From contig CABSLV010000017.1 in assembly GCA_902478645.1 (NCBI GenBank), positions 1 to 45,442 of the forward strand: a DNA stretch of 45,442 nt, written 5' to 3'. The notes below the pieces were generated by a model that did no database searches, was not told the DNA's origin, and saw nothing but the letters and a program-made list of their open reading frames with translations. This document shows, piece after piece, positions 32,320 through 41,478 of the stretch (its first letter is position 1; each line of letters begins with the position of its first letter). Origin of the DNA: an uncultured Flavobacteriales bacterium. GTDB lineage: Bacteria; Bacteroidota; Bacteroidia; Flavobacteriales; UBA1820. Made by a program: the position numbers and the translations under genes.

Positions 32320-32351
32320 CAAAAGTAGGTTTATCCCCTCGGATAAGCAAA
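32320..32351 (-). promoter_or_regulatory. sigma-ABfr promoter of the zapA/6S/rny unit
   Basis: On the minus strand: TTTG at 32351-32348, a 20-bp spacer, then TACTTTTG at 32327-32320. Both boxes are exact. Confidence 0.75.
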
Positions 32352-32411
32352 TTTTTTATTCTCTTTTTTATCCGGGATTGAAGAAAAACGAGCCGAAAAA
32401 AGGGAAAAAAG

Positions 32412-33083
32412 TCAGAAAATCAGAGGAGCCACCGCATAAAGGTTTACCCGATACACCACACACGTATTCGGGGGAACGTTCGGGGAGGTTTTCCCTTCCT
32501 GGCCGAAAGCAAGGGTAGAGGGGAGGATCATCCAGGCTTCGCCCGGAGAAAGGTAACTGCCGGGTTGTTCCGGGTCGATGGTTCCGGTTTTCATGGCCAG
32601 CAGTCCGATACGCAGCCCTTCGATAACGCCGGAAACCCACACCGGATAAGGCTCCGGATCGTCCCACGTCGAGTCGAATTCCTGCATCGTTTCCAGGTGA
32701 TAGCCCCGGTAGCGGATCAGTACTTTGTCCGTCGCCGCAGGGGTATCTCCTGCGCCCGCTTTGAGAGGGATGATGTACATGTTTTCCCGGGATTGTGCCG
32801 TGTCGGACAACACGACATAGCCTTCGGGCAGGCTTGGGTCTTGATCGCCCTCGTCGGTTTCGCTGCTCGTGGCCGGAACTTCCGACAGGGGGATGATCTC
32901 TCCGGTAGGTGTCAGGCAATGCTCGTCGAGGAATTGTGCGATCTTTTTCTGGTCGATCTGGAGTTGTCGGACGGCGTTGTCGATGTTTTTTCCGCACGCG
33001 CCAGCCGCCAAAAGAACAACTCCCGCCAAAAAAGCGGGAGCGATTCTGCGGGTTATTTGCCGAAGGTCATCGCGCAGCGACAT
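32412..33083 (-). CDS. FKBP-type peptidyl-prolyl isomerase-like lipoprotein
   Basis: This 223-residue protein has a signal peptide with lipobox AGAC (Cys near 30) and a C-terminal FKBP domain (about 115-220). Motifs VLIRYRGYHLETMQEFDST and VIEGLRIGLLAMKTG match FKBP strands; the core Trp of FKBP12 is Leu here. Such proteins assist folding in the periplasm or at the outer membrane. It lies 6 bases after another FKBP-like lipoprotein gene, so the two form one operon. Isomerase activity is likely but not certain because of the changed core residue. Confidence 0.75.
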   Translation of the reverse strand: MSLRDDLRQITRRIAPAFLAGVVLLAAGACGKNIDNAVRQLQIDQKKIAQFLDEHCLTPTGEIIPLSEVPATSSETDEGDQDPSLPEGYVVLSDTAQSRENMYIIPLKAGAGDTPAATDKVLIRYRGYHLETMQEFDSTWDDPEPYPVWVSGVIEGLRIGLLAMKTGTIDPEQPGSYLSPGEAWMILPSTLAFGQEGKTSPNVPPNTCVVYRVNLYAVAPLIF

Positions 33084-33089
33084 AAAACC

Positions 33090-33932
33090 TTATTTTTCGT
33101 TTTCTTTTACGGTCTTACCGGCCGGAGGCAGGTTCACCCACATGGTGGTTTCCTTGCCCAGGGGTGTTACGACCGCTTCTTCGGAGGTGCTCCCGGGATA
33201 GTCGGCGATGGACAGCAAGTCCACCTTGTATATCAGTACCGAATAGGGCGGTACGTCGGTGGCCAGCGTATTTCCATAACCTACCTGAGAGGGAATGAAG
33301 ATCCAACCCTGTCCGTTGTCCTGCCAGGTGGTCTGCTCGTAGGGCGGGTCTTGCGTGCCGTCTTCGTTCGGTTCGGGAGTAACCATCTCCGTAACCAGGT
33401 GTCCCATCTCGAAATACTTCATGCCCAAGCGGAATCCTACGATATTGTCTTGATACAGATAGATGGTTACACCGAACGGGTTGATGGTAAACTGTTTGTC
33501 GTTGAGCAAGGTGCCGGTATAAGTAACCAGTACGGCGGAGGAATCGGCCGGGCGTTTTTGCGAGTATCCCCGTTTGTTGACATATACCCACACGCCAGCC
33601 GGTACCGGAACGGTATCTCCGGCCGAGGTAACCAGTTTGACGTGGGTGGTGTCCTCGAATACATGGCCGACCAAGTCTTCATAAGGAGTATCCTCGGTCA
33701 GCGGCTCGGTGCGGCGCGTATTCCACAGGCTGTTCGGGTCGGACAGATCGACTTCGACCATTTCGGGACCGTACTCGCCTTCGATCACCTTGTGGGTACG
33801 GAGGAACAGTTCGATACCTTCCGAATCGATCGCATCGACCAGGTAATAAGTTTCGTCCGTAGTGTTTTCCTTCAGACATGCGCTGAAACCCAGGGCAGCA
33901 CAAAACAAAACGAGGGTTCTTTTTAACATCAT
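33090..33932 (-). CDS. FKBP-like lipoprotein
   Basis: This is a 280-residue lipoprotein (lipobox FSAC, Cys near 19). The middle and C-terminal part resemble a diverged FKBP fold: VLVTYTGTLLNDKQF, then NIVGFRLGMKYFEMGHLVTEM, then WIFIPSQVGYGNTLATDVPPYSVLIYKVDLLSI. The N-terminal 90 residues are extra. Related folds in Bacteroidetes include GldI-type gliding motility lipoproteins, but no gld genes are near. The frame opens at 33989; I chose the Met at 33932, next to the signal peptide (33929 also possible). It is first in a two-gene operon. Confidence 0.7.
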   Translation of the reverse strand: MMLKRTLVLFCAALGFSACLKENTTDETYYLVDAIDSEGIELFLRTHKVIEGEYGPEMVEVDLSDPNSLWNTRRTEPLTEDTPYEDLVGHVFEDTTHVKLVTSAGDTVPVPAGVWVYVNKRGYSQKRPADSSAVLVTYTGTLLNDKQFTINPFGVTIYLYQDNIVGFRLGMKYFEMGHLVTEMVTPEPNEDGTQDPPYEQTTWQDNGQGWIFIPSQVGYGNTLATDVPPYSVLIYKVDLLSIADYPGSTSEEAVVTPLGKETTMWVNLPPAGKTVKENEK

Positions 33933-34051
33933 GTATGGTATCCGTTTGAGCGATGCAATTTTAGGCAATATCTCCCAATAAAAAAACAACTTTAAGATAT
34001 TATAGGCCTTCGGTTGCGGTTGCGGATGGTTTTTTAATGTTTTTTTAGCAT

Positions 34052-34501
34052 TTATCGGGCCAGCAGGCGTTTTACCGTTTCGGCAATGGCGCGTCCGTCG
34101 GCTTTTCCGGCCAAGGCTTTGGAGGCTATGCCCATCACTTTGCCCATCTCGGCCGGTGAGCTGGCTCCGGTCTGGGCGATGATGGCGGCCACTTCGGTTT
34201 CGAGTTCCTCAGCCGAGAGTTGTTTGGGCAGGTAAGCCTCGATGACGGCAGCCTGAGCCAATTCGGCTTCGGCCAAGTCGGCGCGGTTTTGCTGGGTGTA
34301 GATCTCGGCCGATTCCTTGCGCTGTTTTACCAGTTTTTGCAGCAGTTTCATTTCGGCGGCCTGATCCAGTTCGCCTTTTGCGCCGGAGGTCTTCTCCAGC
34401 AGGATGGCCGATTTGACAGCGCGGAGGGACTCCAGAGCGACTTTGTCGTGCGACTTCATCGCTTGCTTGATCCCTTCCATGATTTTCTCTTCCAGGTTCA
34501 T
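34052..34501 (-). CDS. yqeY: GatB/YqeY-domain protein
   Basis: This 149-residue protein matches the YqeY family, which resembles the tRNA-binding tail of the GatB amidotransferase subunit. The opening MNLEEKIMEGIKQAMKSHDKVALESLRAVKSAI and the C-terminal SPAEMGKVMGIASKALAGKADGRAIAETVKRLL are typical. A role in tRNA-dependent amidation has been suggested but not shown. It is transcribed alone on the minus strand from a promoter near 34589. Confidence 0.9.
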   Translation of the reverse strand: MNLEEKIMEGIKQAMKSHDKVALESLRAVKSAILLEKTSGAKGELDQAAEMKLLQKLVKQRKESAEIYTQQNRADLAEAELAQAAVIEAYLPKQLSAEELETEVAAIIAQTGASSPAEMGKVMGIASKALAGKADGRAIAETVKRLLAR

Positions 34502-34588
34502 GGTGTGTATCTTTCTTTTATTTGTATTCTACGTTTGTCCCTTGTCCGGAACCGCTTTTCCGGCGGGCGGCGAACGAAAAAGATCGAA

Positions 34589-34623
34589 CAAAGATACGCA
34601 AAATAAGCAAAGGCTATGCCAAA
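34589..34623 (-). promoter_or_regulatory. Promoter of yqeY
   Basis: TATCTTTG on the minus strand at 34596-34589, with TTTG at 34623-34620, 23 bp upstream. The spacing is slightly long. Confidence 0.5.
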
Positions 34624-34675
34624 CCTCGTTCTGTTTTTCCCGCTTGTCCGGGAAAGCCTGCGGCGTTCCCTTCTC

Positions 34676-34712
34676 AAAAAAAGCAGCGGGACGATCGTCC
34701 CGCTGCTTTTTA
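34676..34712 (-). terminator. Bidirectional terminator after the MATE unit
   Basis: A 26-bp perfect palindrome (34682-34707) flanked by A and T runs on either side. It ends the MATE/acidic-protein transcript. Confidence 0.8.
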
Positions 34713-34716
34713 AGGA

Positions 34717-34950
34717 TCAGAGGCTCTTTTCGATGCGCTCCACTTCCCGGTCGTAAAACTCGGCCGCTGCTACGAACAAACGTTCGGCTTCGTCGGCCAG
34801 TTCAGCCGGGTCTTCCTCGCTTACGTCGTCCAGCCACTCCACATCTTCGCTCGAAAGGTCGATGATAAAGCGGGGGTATTGGGTGTGGATGACGAAGATC
34901 GCATCTTCGCAGTCGGTGTTGTCTCCCAGGAGAAATTCGGGTAAGTTCAT
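34717..34950 (-). CDS. Small acidic protein coupled to the MATE gene
   Basis: This 77-residue protein is strongly acidic (DLSSEDVEWLDDVSEEDPAE) with a helical C-terminal half (LADEAERLFVAAAEFYDREVE). No domain is recognised. Its ATG overlaps the stop of the MATE gene (34947-34950), so it is translationally coupled to it. It is cytosolic, with no signal or membrane segment. Function is unknown. Confidence 0.75.
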   Translation of the reverse strand: MNLPEFLLGDNTDCEDAIFVIHTQYPRFIIDLSSEDVEWLDDVSEEDPAELADEAERLFVAAAEFYDREVERIEKSL

Positions 34951-36311
34951 ACGCTCAGTTTTTTGATTTGATGCCGAAGCCGAAAGGTAAGCATTATCGC
35001 GCAAAATACCAAACCGGTAGCGATACCTATCCAGATCCCTGTGGTCTTCATGTTCAGGTACGTGGACAAATATACCGCCAGCGGCAAGGCAATGACCCAG
35101 TAACCGATTGCCGTGATCACGGTCGGCACTTTCACGTCGTACATCCCGCGCAAGGCTCCCTGGCAGACTACCTGCAGTCCGTCGAATACCTGGAAAGCAG
35201 CGGCAATGATGAACAGCGGGGCAGCAATGGTTATCAGTTCTTCGCTGTCGATAAAGAACCGGGGGATGGCTTCCCGCAGGACGATGTATCCCAAACCGAA
35301 TATTGCCATGATCGACAGTACGGTTGCCACTAGACTGTATGCGGCCAAACGAAGGTGTTCCGGGTCTTTCTTTCCCAGGTAGTAACTCACCCGGATGGTG
35401 GCGGCCACCGCCAGTCCCGACACGAAGGTGTAGGTAAATCCCGTTATCTGTCCCACGATCTGATGGGCGGCCAGCGAAGCTTCGCCGAAACGCCCGGCCA
35501 GGATGGCGCACAAGCTGAACAGTCCCACCTCGAAGAGCATCTGAAGCCCTGTGGGGATGCCGATGGACAGGATCTTGCGCAGGGTTCTTCTGTGGATGTT
35601 TTTCCACAGGTTGATCCACACATAGGGACGATAGGTTTTTCGGTAGTACAGGACTGCCACCACGAAAAATACCAGACAGATCCGGGAGATGAACGTTCCC
35701 CAGGCGGCACCTTCCAGTCCCAGCCGTGGTGCTCCCCAATGCCCGTAGATGAAGGCGTAGTTCCCGGCTATGTTTACCAGGTTGGCCAGGATCAGGGCCA
35801 GCATTCCCGGCCAGGTGTCGGACATCCCGTCGGAGAGCTGTTTGTAGCTCTGGAAGATCATCACCGGGATCAGTGAGAACCCCACGATGCGCAGATACGG
35901 CACAGCCAGGCGTCCCACGGCTTCGGTCTGTCCCAGGGCCGGATGTTGCAGGATCGGTGCGGCGACATATACGAGCAGTGCCAGGACGATCCCTACCATC
36001 AGGTTCATCACAAAGCCGTTTCGCAGGATGTTTCTGATGCCGTTGTCGTCTTTTGCGGCGTAGGAATACGAAATCAGCGGGGTCATCCCGCATGAGATAC
36101 CGGTGCCCAGGAGCAGTATCAGGATAAAGACGGCATTGGCAGCGGCTCCTGCTGCCAATGCCGTTTGTCCTTCGTCGCCTCCCAAGCGGGCTACCATGTA
36201 ATTGTCCACCAGGCCGACGAATACGTTGGCGGCCTGTCCGAACATCACCGGTGCAGCCAGGGTGATGTTCGGACGGAACTGTCTTGCGTACTGTTTCAGA
36301 TAGGCGGTCAT
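34947..36311 (-). CDS. MATE-family efflux transporter
   Basis: This 454-residue inner-membrane protein has 12 predicted membrane segments in two related halves, typical of MATE (NorM/DinF) cation-coupled exporters of drugs and metabolites. The first half opens with ITLAAPVMFGQAANVFVGLVDN and has GTGISCGMTPLISYSYAA. The second half opens with ILSIGIPTGLQMLFEVGLFSL and has ASLAAHQIVGQI. The frame opens at 36401; the Met at 36311 is taken because the TATCTTTG box (36406-36399) lies between. The substrate is not predictable. Confidence 0.9.
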   Translation of the reverse strand: MTAYLKQYARQFRPNITLAAPVMFGQAANVFVGLVDNYMVARLGGDEGQTALAAGAAANAVFILILLLGTGISCGMTPLISYSYAAKDDNGIRNILRNGFVMNLMVGIVLALLVYVAAPILQHPALGQTEAVGRLAVPYLRIVGFSLIPVMIFQSYKQLSDGMSDTWPGMLALILANLVNIAGNYAFIYGHWGAPRLGLEGAAWGTFISRICLVFFVVAVLYYRKTYRPYVWINLWKNIHRRTLRKILSIGIPTGLQMLFEVGLFSLCAILAGRFGEASLAAHQIVGQITGFTYTFVSGLAVAATIRVSYYLGKKDPEHLRLAAYSLVATVLSIMAIFGLGYIVLREAIPRFFIDSEELITIAAPLFIIAAAFQVFDGLQVVCQGALRGMYDVKVPTVITAIGYWVIALPLAVYLSTYLNMKTTGIWIGIATGLVFCAIMLTFRLRHQIKKLSV

Positions 36312-36398
36312 ACGGTTTGGTGCTTTATGTTGTTTTTCTTTGCATCGGAGGGCAGAGGGATATCTCTCGGTGCATTTTCTTCCGAGCAGAAGAGCCGG

Positions 36399-36406
36399 CA
36401 AAGATA
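36399..36406 (-). promoter_or_regulatory. -7 box of the MATE gene
   Basis: TATCTTTG on the minus strand, an exact match; no well-spaced -33 was found. The start near 36392 rules out the ATG at 36401. Confidence 0.5.
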
Positions 36407-36532
36407 GGCATTTGCTTTCGGGGCGGAAAATAACAAAGGTTAAATATTTTCGGAGGAATTGTATGAAAAAATAGGACGGGTTTCCCGGGAAATCTGTACA
36501 TTTACCTTGTTAAAATCCAAGCACCGTTTTCT

Positions 36533-37624
36533 ATGGATATGCTCAGGGACAAGTTTGTCAAACGTGTACTTTTTTTGATCGCACTGGCAGTGTTCGTATG
36601 GCTGTTGTGGGCGCTGCGATCCATCTTCTTGTACATGGTCGTCTCCTCGGTGCTGGTATTGATGGCATCCCCGGCGGTCAATTTCCTGGAGCGTTTGCAT
36701 TTCGGCCGTTTCCGCATCCCCAACGTGGTGAACGTCCTGTTGGTGATGGCGTTGATGATTGCCCTGGTGGCCGGTGTGCTGGCCCTGATCGTCCCCTTGG
36801 TATCGACCCAGGCGGAGAACCTCTCGCTTTTCGATGCGGCCAAGGCCAAGGAAAACGCTCTGCTCATCTACCACAACATTATCAACGCCTTGATGCAGTA
36901 CGGGGTCATTCAGTCGCCTCCCGAACTGACCACGGACTACATCCGCAACATGGACTTTTCGTTTATTTCCAGGTTCCTCGATACGGTAGTCAGTTCGCTC
37001 GGATCGCTCTTCACGATGCTTTTCGCCGTGGTATTCTTCATGTTCTTTTTCCTGAAGGAACGTCATCGGGCCTCTTCGTTCATCCTTTCCATCGTGCCGG
37101 ACAACTTCGAGAAGAACGTTTCGGACATGATGGAAAAAACCCGCCAGCTCCTCTCGCGTTACATCCTGGGACTGGTCGCCCAGCAAACCACCATATTTGT
37201 CTTCACCCTTATCCTGTTGTTGGCTTTCGGTATCCAAAATCCGATCATCATCGCGTTTTTCGTAGCCCTGCTCAACATCATTCCCTATCTTGGACCGCTG
37301 ATGGGCGGCACGTTGCTGGTTTCCCTGTCCATGTTGAGTAACCTCTCCATGCCCATGAACGAGTTGGTCCCCACTACCTTGTGGATCCTGGCCGGCTTTA
37401 TCGGCATCCAGTTGTTCGACAATTTCGTCACCCAGCCGGTCGTCTTTTCCACTTCGGTCAAGGCGCATCCGCTCGAGATATTCACCGTTACCCTGGCGGG
37501 CGGCATCCTCTTCGGCATCGTCGGCATGATCGTGGCCGTACCGTCCTATACCATCCTGCGCATCATTGCCAAGGAATTCTTCTGGGATTCCAAACTCGTA
37601 CGGGCCTTTACCCGAAACATATGA
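36533..37624 (+). CDS. AI-2E (PerM) family membrane protein
   Basis: This 363-residue protein has about eight membrane segments in the pattern of the AI-2E/PerM family: two N-terminal segments, one near residue 70, a soluble stretch, then a C-terminal group. Family motifs are FAVVFFMFFFLKERHR, then LLNIIPYLGPLMGG near 245 and GILFGIVGMIVAVPSYTILRII at the end. Members include a disputed autoinducer-2 exporter and Na+/H+ antiporters, so the substrate is open. It is followed by obg after 52 bases, with a promoter for obg in the gap. Confidence 0.85.
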   Translation: MDMLRDKFVKRVLFLIALAVFVWLLWALRSIFLYMVVSSVLVLMASPAVNFLERLHFGRFRIPNVVNVLLVMALMIALVAGVLALIVPLVSTQAENLSLFDAAKAKENALLIYHNIINALMQYGVIQSPPELTTDYIRNMDFSFISRFLDTVVSSLGSLFTMLFAVVFFMFFFLKERHRASSFILSIVPDNFEKNVSDMMEKTRQLLSRYILGLVAQQTTIFVFTLILLLAFGIQNPIIIAFFVALLNIIPYLGPLMGGTLLVSLSMLSNLSMPMNELVPTTLWILAGFIGIQLFDNFVTQPVVFSTSVKAHPLEIFTVTLAGGILFGIVGMIVAVPSYTILRIIAKEFFWDSKLVRAFTRNI

Positions 37625-37641
37625 CGCAGCGGAAAAAATAG

Positions 37642-37649
37642 TACTTTTG
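37642..37649 (+). promoter_or_regulatory. -7 box of obg
   Basis: TACTTTTG, an exact match, 28 bases before the obg start; no clear -33. Confidence 0.5.
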
Positions 37650-37676
37650 CACCCCGGACAAAAAACAAACCAACCC

Positions 37677-38768
37677 ATGGCAGAAAGCAATTTTGTCGAT
37701 TACATCAAGATACACATGACCTCCGGCAACGGCGGAGCCGGCAGCGCACACCTGCGTCGGGAGAAGTACATCCCCAAAGGAGGCCCGGACGGCGGCGACG
37801 GCGGCCGCGGCGGCCATGTGATCGTCGAGGGCAATTCCCATCTGTGGACCCTTCAGCACCTCCGTTTCCAACGGCACATCAAGGCCGGGCACGGTGCCGA
37901 CGGCCACCGTAACCGCTCCTTCGGAGCCGACGGACGCGACGAAGTGGTACAAGTCCCTATCGGCACCGTGATCCGCGACGCGGACACCCGTGAACTCATC
38001 GGCGAAATTCTCGAAGACGGTCAGCGTATCGTCGTCAAAAAAGGCGGCCGGGGCGGGCTGGGCAACTGGCATTTCCGCTCGTCCACCAACCAGACCCCGC
38101 GCTATGCCCAACCCGGCACCCCCGGCGAGGAAGGCTGGGTCATCCTCGAACTCAAAGTCCTGGCCGATGTCGGGCTGGTCGGTTTTCCCAATGCCGGCAA
38201 GTCCACCCTTTTGGCGGCTCTCACCGCAGCCAAACCCGAGATAGCCGATTATCCCTTTACTACCTTGACCCCCAACCTGGGCATTGTCCCCTACCGTGAC
38301 GACCGCAGTTTCGTCATGGCCGACATTCCCGGTATTATCGAAGGAGCAGCCGAAGGTAAGGGGCTCGGGCACCGTTTTCTGCGCCACATCGAGCGCAATT
38401 CGGTCCTGCTGTTTATGATCCCGGCCGATACCGAGGATGTAGCCCGCGAGTACGCCATCCTGTTGAACGAACTGGAAAAATACAATCCCGAACTGCTCGA
38501 CAAGTCCCGGGTGCTGGCCGTGAGCAAGAGCGACGTGCTGGATAGCGAGGCAATGGACAAGATCGAATCCGTCCTTCCCGCCGACATCCCCCACGTATTT
38601 ATCTCGTCCATCACCGGCATGGGGCTGGTTTGGCTCAAGGACCTCTTGTGGGAGGCCATCACCGCCCAGCGGGAGATCAAGGAAAACAAGAGCTTCGAGG
38701 AAACGCTTGCTTCCAAGGAAACTCTCTCTCCCGGTCAGGACAGCCTCCTTTTGGGCAGCGCCGAATGA
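37677..38768 (+). CDS. obg: Obg-family GTPase
   Basis: This 363-residue ribosome-associated GTPase acts in 50S assembly. The Gly-rich Obg fold fills residues 1-160 (FVDYIKIHMTSGNGGAG, GGPDGGDGGRGGHVIVEGN). The G-domain follows: P-loop GFPNAGKSTL near 168, then YPFTTLTPNLG, DIPGIIEGAAEGKGLGHRFLRHIER and the G4/G5 region AVSKSDVLD. The C-terminal OCT domain is absent, as in related species. The Met at 37677 is the family start; the longer frame from 37566 is inside the upstream gene. Confidence 0.95.
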   Translation: MAESNFVDYIKIHMTSGNGGAGSAHLRREKYIPKGGPDGGDGGRGGHVIVEGNSHLWTLQHLRFQRHIKAGHGADGHRNRSFGADGRDEVVQVPIGTVIRDADTRELIGEILEDGQRIVVKKGGRGGLGNWHFRSSTNQTPRYAQPGTPGEEGWVILELKVLADVGLVGFPNAGKSTLLAALTAAKPEIADYPFTTLTPNLGIVPYRDDRSFVMADIPGIIEGAAEGKGLGHRFLRHIERNSVLLFMIPADTEDVAREYAILLNELEKYNPELLDKSRVLAVSKSDVLDSEAMDKIESVLPADIPHVFISSITGMGLVWLKDLLWEAITAQREIKENKSFEETLASKETLSPGQDSLLLGSAE

Positions 38769-38903
38769 CCCGTTGTGGAGCGGGGAGTGAAAGGGTAGAG
38801 GGGCCCTCCTCTGTCCTTTTCGTTTTCCGGCGGGAGGGGAAAGCGGTAGAGGAACCGGCCGTTTGACCCGTTTTTACTTGTTTGAAAAGAACGCGAAAAA
38901 GAC

Positions 38904-39569
38904 ATGAATGTACGGATAGCTTCCGATTGGCAACCTCTCTTGCAGCAGGAATTCGACGCCGAGTATTTCGTCCGCCTGACGGATTTCGTGCGTCAGGAGT
39001 ATCGCACCGCTCGGGTGTTTCCTCCGGCCGGGAAGATTTTTTCGGCCTTCGATACCTGTCCCTGGGACAGTTTGAAGGTCGTCATCATCGGCCAGGATCC
39101 CTATCACGGCTACGGCCAGGCGCATGGCTTGTGCTTTTCGGTGGCCGAAGGCGTCCCCTTTCCCCCTTCGTTGCAGAACATCTTCAAGGAGATCCAGGCA
39201 GAGACCGGAGCCCCCATCCCCCGTTCCGGTTGTCTGGACCGCTGGGCCCGTCAGGGAGTGCTCATGCTCAATGCCACCCTCACGGTCCGCGAAGCCTCTC
39301 CCGGTTCGCACCAGGGGCACGGTTGGGAGCAGTTTACCGATCACGTGATCCGCATCGTGTCGGACAAACGGGAAAACGTCGTATTTTTGCTCTGGGGGGC
39401 GTATGCCCGCAGCAAGGCTCGGCTCATCGATCCCACGCGGCATCTGATCCTCGAGGCGGCGCATCCCAGCCCTTTGAGTGCCAATCGCGGAGGCTGGTTC
39501 GGCTGCGGACATTTCGTCAAGGCCAACCAGTACCTGGTCTCCAAAGGAAAAACGCCCATCCAGTGGTAG
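38904..39569 (+). CDS. ung: Uracil-DNA glycosylase
   Basis: This 221-residue family-1 UDG removes uracil from DNA. The catalytic water-activating loop IIGQDPYHGYGQAHGL lies near residue 60. The LNATLTVREASPGSHQGHGWE segment near 125 follows, and the minor-groove loop HPSPLSANRGGWFGCGHF near 188 is complete. It is followed 31 bases later by aroC, probably on the same transcript. Confidence 0.95.
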   Translation: MNVRIASDWQPLLQQEFDAEYFVRLTDFVRQEYRTARVFPPAGKIFSAFDTCPWDSLKVVIIGQDPYHGYGQAHGLCFSVAEGVPFPPSLQNIFKEIQAETGAPIPRSGCLDRWARQGVLMLNATLTVREASPGSHQGHGWEQFTDHVIRIVSDKRENVVFLLWGAYARSKARLIDPTRHLILEAAHPSPLSANRGGWFGCGHFVKANQYLVSKGKTPIQW

Positions 39570-39600
39570 CAACCCCAAGAAAAGAAAAACAACACAACTC

Positions 39601-40668
39601 ATGCCAGCCAATACATTCGGAGAACACCTGCGCCTGACCACCTTCGGCGAATCGCACGGGGTGGCCATCGGCGGGGTGCTCGAAGGCGTCCCTGCCGGGA
39701 TCGATCTCGATATGGACGCGATCCAGCACATGCTCGACCGCCGTCGTCCCGGACAGTCCGCCGTCTCCACCCCCCGCAAGGAAAGCGACCGCCTGGAGAT
39801 TCTCTCCGGCGTATACGAAGGCCGTACCACCGGTACCCCCATCGGATTGCTCATCCGCAACGAACACCAGCATTCGGCCGATTATGACGCCATGAAGGAC
39901 CTCTTCCGACCCTCGCATGCCGACTATACCTACTACAAGAAGTACGGCCTGCGCGACCATCGGGGCGGAGGCCGTTCCTCGGCCCGGGAAACCGCCGTAC
40001 GGGTAGCCGGAGGAGCCATTGCCCGTCAGGTGTTGCCCCCCTCGGTACGCATCGTGGCGTATGTCTCGGCCGTAGGCGGCATTGCCTTGTGGGACGACTA
40101 CACCCATTACGACCTCTCCCGGGTGGACGACAACATCGTCCGTTGCCCGGACGCGGCTAAGGCCGCCGAGATGGAAGCCCTCATCCGCGAAGTCCGCGCC
40201 CAGGGCGACAGCATCGGCGGAGTAGTTACCTGCGTAGTGCAGGGCGTCCCGGCCGGATGGGGCGAACCTATTTTCGACCGTCTGGAAGCCCGGTTGGCAG
40301 CCGCCTGTCTCGGCATTCCGGCCGCGAAAGGCTTCGAGATTGGCAGCGGCTTTTCCGGTTCGGCCATGCGGGGATCACAGCACAACGACCTCTTTACCGA
40401 AGGCGGACGCACCCTGACCAACCGTTCGGGCGGCGTGCAGGGCGGCATCTCCAACGGCATGGACATCGTCTTCCGGGTAGCCTTCAAACCTGTGGCCACC
40501 ATTCTCAAGGCGCAGCCCACCATCGACATCCATGGCCAGCTCGCTGTGGTCGAAGGTCGCGGCCGGCACGACCCCTGCGTCGTTCCTCGTGCGGTCGTGG
40601 TGGTCGAAGCTATGACGGCTCTTACCCTGGCCGATTTCTACCTGCTCGACCGGATGTCCCGCCGTTGA
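39601..40668 (+). CDS. aroC: Chorismate synthase
   Basis: This 355-residue enzyme makes chorismate from 5-enolpyruvylshikimate-3-phosphate with reduced FMN. Family signatures are the opening NTFGEHLRLTTFGESHGVAIGG, then RRPGQSAVSTPRKESD, then DHRGGGRSSARETAVRVAGG, then NRSGGVQGGISNGMDI near 280. The Met at 39601 is the family start; the upstream part of the open frame lies in ung. Confidence 0.95.
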   Translation: MPANTFGEHLRLTTFGESHGVAIGGVLEGVPAGIDLDMDAIQHMLDRRRPGQSAVSTPRKESDRLEILSGVYEGRTTGTPIGLLIRNEHQHSADYDAMKDLFRPSHADYTYYKKYGLRDHRGGGRSSARETAVRVAGGAIARQVLPPSVRIVAYVSAVGGIALWDDYTHYDLSRVDDNIVRCPDAAKAAEMEALIREVRAQGDSIGGVVTCVVQGVPAGWGEPIFDRLEARLAAACLGIPAAKGFEIGSGFSGSAMRGSQHNDLFTEGGRTLTNRSGGVQGGISNGMDIVFRVAFKPVATILKAQPTIDIHGQLAVVEGRGRHDPCVVPRAVVVVEAMTALTLADFYLLDRMSRR

Positions 40669-40822
40669 GCCTTCCTTCCCGCCCCGATACGCGGGGGACA
40701 GGAAGTACCGGAACAGGGGGGGAGAAAAGGGATAGACCAAACAGGGACCGACAAAAGCAGAATCAAACAAAAACATTGGAAACCAAATAAACAACACAAT
40801 CTAACCGATAGGAAAAAGACAC

Positions 40823-41341
40823 ATGAAGACAGACCTTCGCCATTACATCCGCAATATCGAGGATTTCCCCAAGCCGGGCGTGACCTTTCGCGACATAACC
40901 CCTCTGCTGCTCGACCCTCGCGCCACGGACGAGGCACTCGACCAGTTGTGCGACCAAGCAAAGGGCTTGGGCATCACCAAAGTTGCCGCCATCGAGTCCC
41001 GGGGTTTCTTTTTCGGCTCGCTCATCGCGCACCGTCTGGGGGTAGGGTACATCCCGGTCCGTAAAAAAGGCAAATTGCCTTTCTCCACCCTTTCCGTTAC
41101 GTACGATTTGGAATACGGCACCGACACCCTCGAGATCCATACCGACGCCATCGTCCCCGGCGACCGGGTGCTCATCCACGACGATGTACTGGCCACCGGA
41201 GGCACGGCCCGTGCCGCGGTCGAACTGGTCGAGAAAGCCGGCGGTCAGGTCGTTCTTCTCTCGTTCCTGATGGAACTCAAGGCACTGGGCGGAGGGGAAA
41301 AGCTCTCCGGCCATCCCGTAAAGTGCCTGATGGAATTTTAA
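40823..41341 (+). CDS. apt: Adenine phosphoribosyltransferase
   Basis: This is a 172-residue APRT that salvages adenine to AMP. The opening IRNIEDFPKPGVTFRDITPLL is diagnostic. The PRPP-binding loop VLIHDDVLATGGTARAAVEL is near residue 118 and the ESRGFFFG motif is near 56. It lies 155 bases after aroC; this gap holds an imperfect hairpin but no clear promoter. Confidence 0.95.
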   Translation: MKTDLRHYIRNIEDFPKPGVTFRDITPLLLDPRATDEALDQLCDQAKGLGITKVAAIESRGFFFGSLIAHRLGVGYIPVRKKGKLPFSTLSVTYDLEYGTDTLEIHTDAIVPGDRVLIHDDVLATGGTARAAVELVEKAGGQVVLLSFLMELKALGGGEKLSGHPVKCLMEF

Positions 41342-41478
41342 AGGAATAGTCATCTCTCCACTTTCCCCGCGGGTTTCCTAGGGGAAAGCCCTTTTTACGC
41401 AAGGCTTTTTCCTCGTCCGTTCTTGTTCTCCTTTTTTCGCAGGAACAGGGCAGGGGAGGACCACAGGAAGATATCGAT

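Noticed and set aside
36462..36473. ATG AAA AAA TAG upstream of the AI-2E family gene, resembling the mini-ORFs of the RNA elements
   Set aside because: No GCCT before it, no structured element after it, and A-rich stretches give such frames by chance.
40669..40822. Hairpin in the aroC-apt gap as a terminator or riboswitch
   Set aside because: Short imperfect stems, no T-run and no purine-riboswitch core.
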